This document shows positions 59,259 through 64,000 of a DNA stretch of 64,000 bases, piece by piece. Under the pieces are notes generated by a model, which saw only the letters and a program-made list of their open reading frames with translations, ran no database searches and was not told the DNA's origin. A program made the translations under genes and the position numbers. Positions within the stretch are counted from its first letter, which is position 1; each line of letters opens with the position of its first letter. The stretch comes from Providencia burhodogranariea DSM 19968 (GTDB lineage Bacteria > Pseudomonadota > Gammaproteobacteria > Enterobacterales > Enterobacteriaceae), in contig NZ_KB233222.1 of the NCBI RefSeq assembly GCF_000314855.2, positions 1,082,322-1,146,321 of the forward strand. Reading direction: 5' to 3'.

Positions 59259-60080
59259 CTAATAGGAATTAACAGTTAAGCCATCGAAGGCAACTTGGAT
59301 GTTATGTTCAGCACAGACAGCGATTAAATCTTCATGAAGTAAACCGGCACTATGTGAGATATGAGAAATAAATGTTTGGCTATTATCATGCATGCAACCT
59401 AAATCGGTTAACTTTTGTTTTACAGCGAATACAGTTTCAAGACTCATATGGTTATCAGTTCGGTCATTTCCATTTAAACCATAGGTAGCTTCTAACACAA
59501 CGATATCCAATGGCCTATCTTCTAACCAATTCCAAGTTAATTCAGGGAACCAGCCTGAATCGTGGCCGTAAAAAATTGATTTACCGTCTTTCTCGATATG
59601 ATAAACAAAGCAATATTCCCATTTAGCGTGGTTTGCCAGTAGAGGTGTGATTTGGTAACCCTGCCGTTCGACAGTAACGAAAGGCACCAAGCAATGAAAT
59701 GCAAATCGCTCCTTGCTATAACCGGGAAGTACTTCTACGGCGCCATTAATGGCTCGGTCGTTACCAAAAATATGCAGTGGATGATTTATTTCATAACCAT
59801 AACCTTCCATTCGGCTATATAGCTCGCCAACGTTGAAATGGTCAGGGTGAGTATGAGTAAATAGTAAACTTTCGATATTGGATGCATTCAATTCATCGCG
59901 TAGTAGTTGATGACTAAAAGTCGGAGATAGGTCGATTAACATGAGGTCATCAATGATAGCAGATGAGTGAGTACGAATTTCTTTTCCACCTAGATGCCTA
60001 GCTTTCAAACAATGCTGACAACGACAGAAAGGGTTTGGGATCCCTTCTGATGCTGCCGTTCCTAAAAAATGAATTTTCAT
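59259..60080 (-). CDS. Metallo-beta-lactamase-fold hydrolase (PhnP-like)
   Basis: The 273-residue product has the MBL metal motif HTHPDHFN, Asp/His of GHDSGWF, and late His of ISHISHSAG. The N-terminus GTAASEGIPNPFCRCQHCLKAR has the Cys-X-Cys-X2-Cys zinc-binding element and the GTGxxxGIP pattern of PhnP, a cyclic-ribose phosphodiesterase. It is not next to phosphonate genes, so another cyclic or ester-phosphate substrate is likely. It is the first gene of an operon divergent from the LacI fusion. Confidence 0.8.
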   Translation of the reverse strand: MKIHFLGTAASEGIPNPFCRCQHCLKARHLGGKEIRTHSSAIIDDLMLIDLSPTFSHQLLRDELNASNIESLLFTHTHPDHFNVGELYSRMEGYGYEINHPLHIFGNDRAINGAVEVLPGYSKERFAFHCLVPFVTVERQGYQITPLLANHAKWEYCFVYHIEKDGKSIFYGHDSGWFPELTWNWLEDRPLDIVVLEATYGLNGNDRTDNHMSLETVFAVKQKLTDLGCMHDNSQTFISHISHSAGLLHEDLIAVCAEHNIQVAFDGLTVNSY

Positions 60081-60124
60081 AGATAGATCCTAATTATTAT
60101 TTTATGTAGTGTGCTTATTTCCGG

Positions 60125-60142
60125 TATTGACACGTTCCAATA
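60125..60142. promoter_or_regulatory. Candidate operator of the LacI-type fusion regulator
   Basis: TATTGACACGTTCCAATA is an imperfect palindrome (7 of 9 pairs) with a central CG, as in LacI-family operators. It is 45 nt upstream of the MBL-hydrolase start. A second inverted repeat AAGATC/GATCTT lies at about 60174-60193. Confidence 0.4.
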
Positions 60143-60385
60143 ATAAAATGATTGTGTTTTTTTCATAGCGTTAAAGATCGGATTGGTGATCTTGCTCAAG
60201 CTAAATATATATAATCACCTATAAAACATGAGGTTAGTTTGTTTGTTTTGTTTTATTATTTTATTTCATTAATTATTTTTCTATTTTTAATTAAATTATA
60301 TTAATTGGTACGAGTCAATATGCTGGTGTTACGATTGAGAAAGATTGAGGTTATGATAGTAAAAAATAAAATCAGGAGCTGCTTC

Positions 60386-62569
60386 ATGGCAACAATGAAA
60401 GATATTGCGAAGATTGCAGGTGTATCTCACGGAACAGTTTCAAATGTTTTGAATGGGCGTGGGAATGTCAGCGTAGAAAAAATGGAAATAGTTTTAAAGG
60501 CGGCAGAGCAAGCTGGATATCGGTTGAATACTCAGGCGCAATTATTACGTTCCAATAGTAGCAATAAAATTGCAGTTGTGTTGCCGCAGTTATTATCGGA
60601 AAAATATGCTGTTTTTTTTAATGCATTTCGGCAAACATTTGATGAATTTTCTGATATTAGTTTTGACCTTTTTTTCACGGATGACTTGAAAGCCAATGAA
60701 CTCGCTGTTTTAAAAAAAATCGCCTCGGGTGGGTATAAGCAGGTCGTTACAGTGAGTTGTTTAGATGATGCAACGATTTATTTTGATACGTTACAATTAT
60801 CACCAGAAAATATTATTTTTATCTACCGTCGCCCTAATAATGCGAAAGTTTTTTATACTCTCGATTATGACCAAGCAATTAAGGCAATTTTTGGTCAGGT
60901 TAATATTGATGAAATTAAAGTTCTGGGTATATTTGCTGATGAATTATGCCATTTAAATAGTCAGGCATTTATTGAGGCTATTGACGCGCAAATTATAAAA
61001 CATAAAACTCGCATAAAATTAGTTCATTACGATTCCTCTGATGAGGAGAGCTATAAAACAGCATTTGAGTTTTTTTCGCAAACAGTAAAGTTCGATTTTA
61101 TTATTGCTCAGGATATTGAAAAAGCGTGTTTCTTAACGCAAGCAAGTAACTTCGGTAGTGCGGAGGCTTGTCCTGCAATCTATACATTGACCAGTAATAC
61201 ACCTTTAATGATCGAAGGGCTTTTTTGTTTTCCGGTAAATTATGCGCAGTTGGGTCAGGATGTTGTTAATTATCTTATTGGTAACAATGAATATAACACA
61301 ACGACTAAAGTTGCTAATCTAGGTAATAAAATATATACGGGTAGCAAACCCGCAAGTCATAACAATGAAGGCAATAAATCATTAAATTTATTAACCTTAC
61401 CTAGCCCATCTACGACGGCATTACAAAAATTACTCCCTAATTTTTATCGGCAAACTGGGATTCATGTGAATTTAGCCATTCGGCCATTTGATGAAATTTA
61501 TAATATTCTCAATCAGATTGATGACCATCCATATTATGACCTTATCCGTATTGATGTGGCTTGTTATCCTTGGTTCGCACAAAAGTCATTATTACCATTA
61601 AATCAAATAGGACATGGGATAACAGATTTACTGGATAAGTTTACTGAGGAAAAACAAAAGCGTTTTAGTATTGTTAATGGCATTCCCTATGGGATCCCAT
61701 TTGATGCAAGCGTGCAACTATTATTTTACCGTAAAGACTTATTTGAAGATGCGGTACTCAAACGAATGTACTTTGAATCAACGGGTAAAGAATTACGTCC
61801 ACCAGTCACTTTTGAAGAGTATGATCGAATTACGCATTTTTTTTATAAACATAAAGAAGTCGCTAACCCAATGCGTCCGGCTGGTGCATCAACGACTATG
61901 GGAAGTGCTGGCTTAATCTCTTCTGAATTTTTGTTACGTTATTACGCTGCTGGTGGTCGGTTAGTCGGTTCGAAAACTCAACCAAGGTTACAGCCAGATC
62001 TCGCTCAAGCTGTATTAAAAACATATATTGAACAATTACCAATAACAGATTCGCTTAATAGTGAATGGTGGAGTGATTCTATTGCTCATTTTGAGCAAGG
62101 TAATTTAGCTATGATTATTGCGTATATGAATTTATTTAATGATGTCGCTCATAGCCCAATGTCACCTAAAATTGATTTTACATCGGTGCCTGGAGGGATC
62201 CCTCAAATAGGAGGGGGAGTTATTGGTGTATCACGTCATAGCCAAAAAGGTTTATTAGCAGAACAATTTTATCGGTGGCTTCACTCAAGTGTAATTACAG
62301 ACCATTTGTTAATGTTGGGTGGTAATAATATTCAGAAAGATTTTATTCACAGCCAAGAAGTCCGCCATCGTTATCCTTGGTTACCGCTTGCTTACGAAGA
62401 AATCAATGTGGGAATAAGGGAATCGACTACCCAGAATGGTAATGTATTCAATTTGCGTCGTGCGGAGATCATTATTGGCCAAGGTGTCAGAAATACCATT
62501 GATAAAATCATGTCAATTGAAGAAGCTATTGAATATATTAATATTAATCTACAACAGATTGATAATTGA
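60386..62569 (+). CDS. LacI-family regulator fused to a solute-binding protein
   Basis: The start at 60386 (MATMKDIAKIAGVSHGTVSN, AGGAG upstream) gives 727 residues, about twice a normal LacI protein (about 340). Residues 1-50 are a LacI helix-turn-helix with hinge helix. Residues 60-310 look like a poorly conserved type I periplasmic-binding domain (KIAVVLPQL, FDFIIAQD). From about 331 to the end the chain reads like an ABC sugar-binding protein (SBP family 1): YDLIRIDVACYPWFAQKSLLPL, YGIPFDASVQLLFYRKDLFED, PPVTFEEYDRI. There is no signal peptide, so this domain is cytoplasmic and probably senses the ligand. It is divergent from the hydrolase/MFS operon, its likely target. Confidence 0.88.
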   Translation: MATMKDIAKIAGVSHGTVSNVLNGRGNVSVEKMEIVLKAAEQAGYRLNTQAQLLRSNSSNKIAVVLPQLLSEKYAVFFNAFRQTFDEFSDISFDLFFTDDLKANELAVLKKIASGGYKQVVTVSCLDDATIYFDTLQLSPENIIFIYRRPNNAKVFYTLDYDQAIKAIFGQVNIDEIKVLGIFADELCHLNSQAFIEAIDAQIIKHKTRIKLVHYDSSDEESYKTAFEFFSQTVKFDFIIAQDIEKACFLTQASNFGSAEACPAIYTLTSNTPLMIEGLFCFPVNYAQLGQDVVNYLIGNNEYNTTTKVANLGNKIYTGSKPASHNNEGNKSLNLLTLPSPSTTALQKLLPNFYRQTGIHVNLAIRPFDEIYNILNQIDDHPYYDLIRIDVACYPWFAQKSLLPLNQIGHGITDLLDKFTEEKQKRFSIVNGIPYGIPFDASVQLLFYRKDLFEDAVLKRMYFESTGKELRPPVTFEEYDRITHFFYKHKEVANPMRPAGASTTMGSAGLISSEFLLRYYAAGGRLVGSKTQPRLQPDLAQAVLKTYIEQLPITDSLNSEWWSDSIAHFEQGNLAMIIAYMNLFNDVAHSPMSPKIDFTSVPGGIPQIGGGVIGVSRHSQKGLLAEQFYRWLHSSVITDHLLMLGGNNIQKDFIHSQEVRHRYPWLPLAYEEINVGIRESTTQNGNVFNLRRAEIIIGQGVRNTIDKIMSIEEAIEYININLQQIDN

Positions 62570-62606
62570 TTAAATATTTAATGATTGAGAATATATAGAC
62601 CTGTGA

Positions 62607-62651
62607 TAAATCCTCTCATAGTACTCATAGTAAAGGAAATGAGAGGATTTA
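62607..62651. terminator. Terminator between the LacI fusion and fhuB
   Basis: TAAATCCTCTCAT (62607-62619) and ATGAGAGGATTTA (62639-62651) are perfectly complementary over 13 bp. T-runs are short on both sides, so efficiency is uncertain. Confidence 0.6.
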
Positions 62652-62659
62652 AGCTGGAA

Positions 62660-64000
62660 TTATTTCATTTTGTTTGTTGCCATCAAAATCAAGAAGTATC
62701 CTCCTCCTAAAATGGCAACAAAGATACCCGCTGCGATTTGTGTAGGGTAAATCAATGTTTGTCCAAGCCAATCAGCCCAAAGCATCAATGTCGCGCCGAT
62801 TAATCCCCCGATAAGAAGCTGCTGCTTAGCTTTTTTAGCGCCTAATAGAAAAGCCATATGAGGCGCCACTAATCCAATAAATGCGATAGGCCCAACAGTT
62901 GATGTCACCAAAGCACAGAGTAAAGCGACGAGAACTAATAGCATAATATTGGCTTTTTGAGCATGTAACCCACGACCTTGTGCAAAAGAACGGCTCACTG
63001 AAAGTAAGACTAACCAGCGGGTTAAACACAAAGTTAGAATACTCAAAACAGTGATGGCAATGGCAAAAATAATAGCTTGTTGGCCGCCAACTCGATAGGT
63101 GGAGCCTGATAACCATAGTAGTATGCGATAGCTGCTTAACGTACCTTGTGCGAGAAAGAACTGAACGAAAGCTTCAAGAGTCGCTGTTAAACAGATACCA
63201 GTTAAGATTAAGCTAGCTGGGGCATAAGATTGGCGTTTACCAAGCACTAGTAGTAAAGAGAGAACCAGCAAACTACCAATAAGTGCAACTCCCCATAATG
63301 AGGTTTGTATAGTGCTACCTAACAGTAAGCTAGCGAGCACTAAAGCGGCGCTAGCACCTGAGGAGACACCTAAAATATCTGGACTTGCCAGAGGATTATA
63401 AATAATTCGTTGTAATAGAGCCCCTGCGATGCTAAGTGCTAAGCCTGCAAATAGAGCGGTGAGAATTCGTGGCCACTTTAAGTCCCACTGAAAATTTGAA
63501 GGAATATCCCAGTAGTAATCTGTGCCATTTGTATGCAATAAAAGTGATATTGCAATACCGAGGATAAGGAATAATACGAGCGCTGAAATACTTGGTTTAG
63601 ACAAATTTTTTGTTGTCGATAATAACCCTATTGATAATTGATCTTGCGCTGTTAGTGCTCGGCGACTAAACCAAATTAATAGAGGTGCACCAATAGCTGC
63701 GGTCATTACACCTGTGGGAACTACAATATTTAAGTAATTACTGAGCACAATAGCTCCGCTATCAGCAATAAGAAGTAAAATAGCCCCCATAATTGCACTC
63801 ACAACTAATTCTGAGCGTGCGCTAAGTATCCCAAATCGACGAACAATGTTCGGTGCGAGTAAACCGATAAAACTGATCACGCCCACGCTAGTAATTGTTA
63901 CTGCAACTAACCATGTAGCTAAAACAATGAAAAGTAAAAAAACAGGCAAAACGGCTAATCCGCGAGCTTGAGCACCTTCATGGCCTAGCTTAAGGAGTGT
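62660..64000 (-). CDS. fhuB: Ferric hydroxamate ABC permease FhuB, partial
   Basis: The frame is open to the right edge (the edge codons read TLLKLGHEGAQARGLAV), so the N-terminal part is outside. The visible 447 residues contain the end of one FecCD permease unit (SFIGLLAPNIVRRFG, VPTGVMTAAIGAPLLIW) and a whole second one (ALFAGLALSIAGALLQRIIYNPLASPDILG, AFIGLVAPHMAFLLGA, PTQIAAGIFVAILGGGYFLILM). Two fused permease units are typical of FhuB (about 660 residues), which imports ferric hydroxamates with FhuC and FhuD. Confidence 0.93.
   Translation of the reverse strand, partial: TLLKLGHEGAQARGLAVLPVFLLFIVLATWLVAVTITSVGVISFIGLLAPNIVRRFGILSARSELVVSAIMGAILLLIADSGAIVLSNYLNIVVPTGVMTAAIGAPLLIWFSRRALTAQDQLSIGLLSTTKNLSKPSISALVLFLILGIAISLLLHTNGTDYYWDIPSNFQWDLKWPRILTALFAGLALSIAGALLQRIIYNPLASPDILGVSSGASAALVLASLLLGSTIQTSLWGVALIGSLLVLSLLLVLGKRQSYAPASLILTGICLTATLEAFVQFFLAQGTLSSYRILLWLSGSTYRVGGQQAIIFAIAITVLSILTLCLTRWLVLLSVSRSFAQGRGLHAQKANIMLLVLVALLCALVTSTVGPIAFIGLVAPHMAFLLGAKKAKQQLLIGGLIGATLMLWADWLGQTLIYPTQIAAGIFVAILGGGYFLILMATNKMK

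Overview
The window looks like a chromosomal segment of an AT-rich enterobacterium of the family Morganellaceae, with Providencia the most likely genus. This rests on gene order and protein similarity recalled from E. coli (pabB-nudL-sdaA, manXYZ-yobD, mntP-rlmA, yobA-yebZ-yebY-sdsR, letAB-msrC-proQ-prc-htpX, dsbB-nhaB-fadR-dadAX, yeaD-gapA-msrB-yeaC) combined with low GC. No rRNA, tRNA or CRISPR array was recognised. The genus call is inference.

Layout. 1-5.0 kb: the end of a TonB-like protein, an oligopeptidase B that carries a signal peptide, and a TonB-dependent receptor. 5.2-10 kb: xseA divergent from guaBA, with a PurR-like box at the guaB promoter. 10-16.1 kb: an accessory, decaying zone behind guaA. 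It holds an integrase stub with five copies of a short repeat, a LysR/aldo-keto reductase/MFS unit, a 60-nt inverted repeat resembling abutting IS ends, a pseudogene of a DUF1349 protein, the tail of a PTS permease, pentanucleotide arrays and a phage-like Cys protein. 16.5-28 kb: ycdX, an Asr-like secreted peptide, rlmA, mntP behind a manganese (yybP-ykoY) riboswitch, yobD, the mannose PTS manXYZ, sdaA, nudL and pabB. 28-43.9 kb: yoaH, yebF, holE, ftnA, the copper-linked yobA-yebZ-yebY group, SdsR sRNA, yebV, the lipid-transport pair letA/letB, msrC, proQ, prc, htpX with a long structured leader, a small unknown gene, yecF and an NAD(P)HX dehydratase. 44-57.2 kb: sotB, emrE, a DUF333 lipoprotein, dsbB, nhaB, fadR, dadA, dadX, mipA, yeaD, gapA, msrB, yeaC. 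57.2-62.6 kb: an MgtC-like membrane protein, then a small module of a nucleoside-symporter-type MFS protein and a metallo-beta-lactamase-fold hydrolase, divergent from a LacI-type regulator fused to a whole solute-binding protein. The window ends inside fhuB.

Most of the window is conserved core genome. The observations best worth a second look are the LacI/solute-binding-protein fusion with its divergent operon and candidate operator, the exported oligopeptidase B lying between TonB-family genes, the structured leader of htpX, the six-MCE-domain LetB (E. coli has seven), and the relic of a mobile element at the 3' end of guaA. All homology statements come from reading the sequence and memory; no database search was run.
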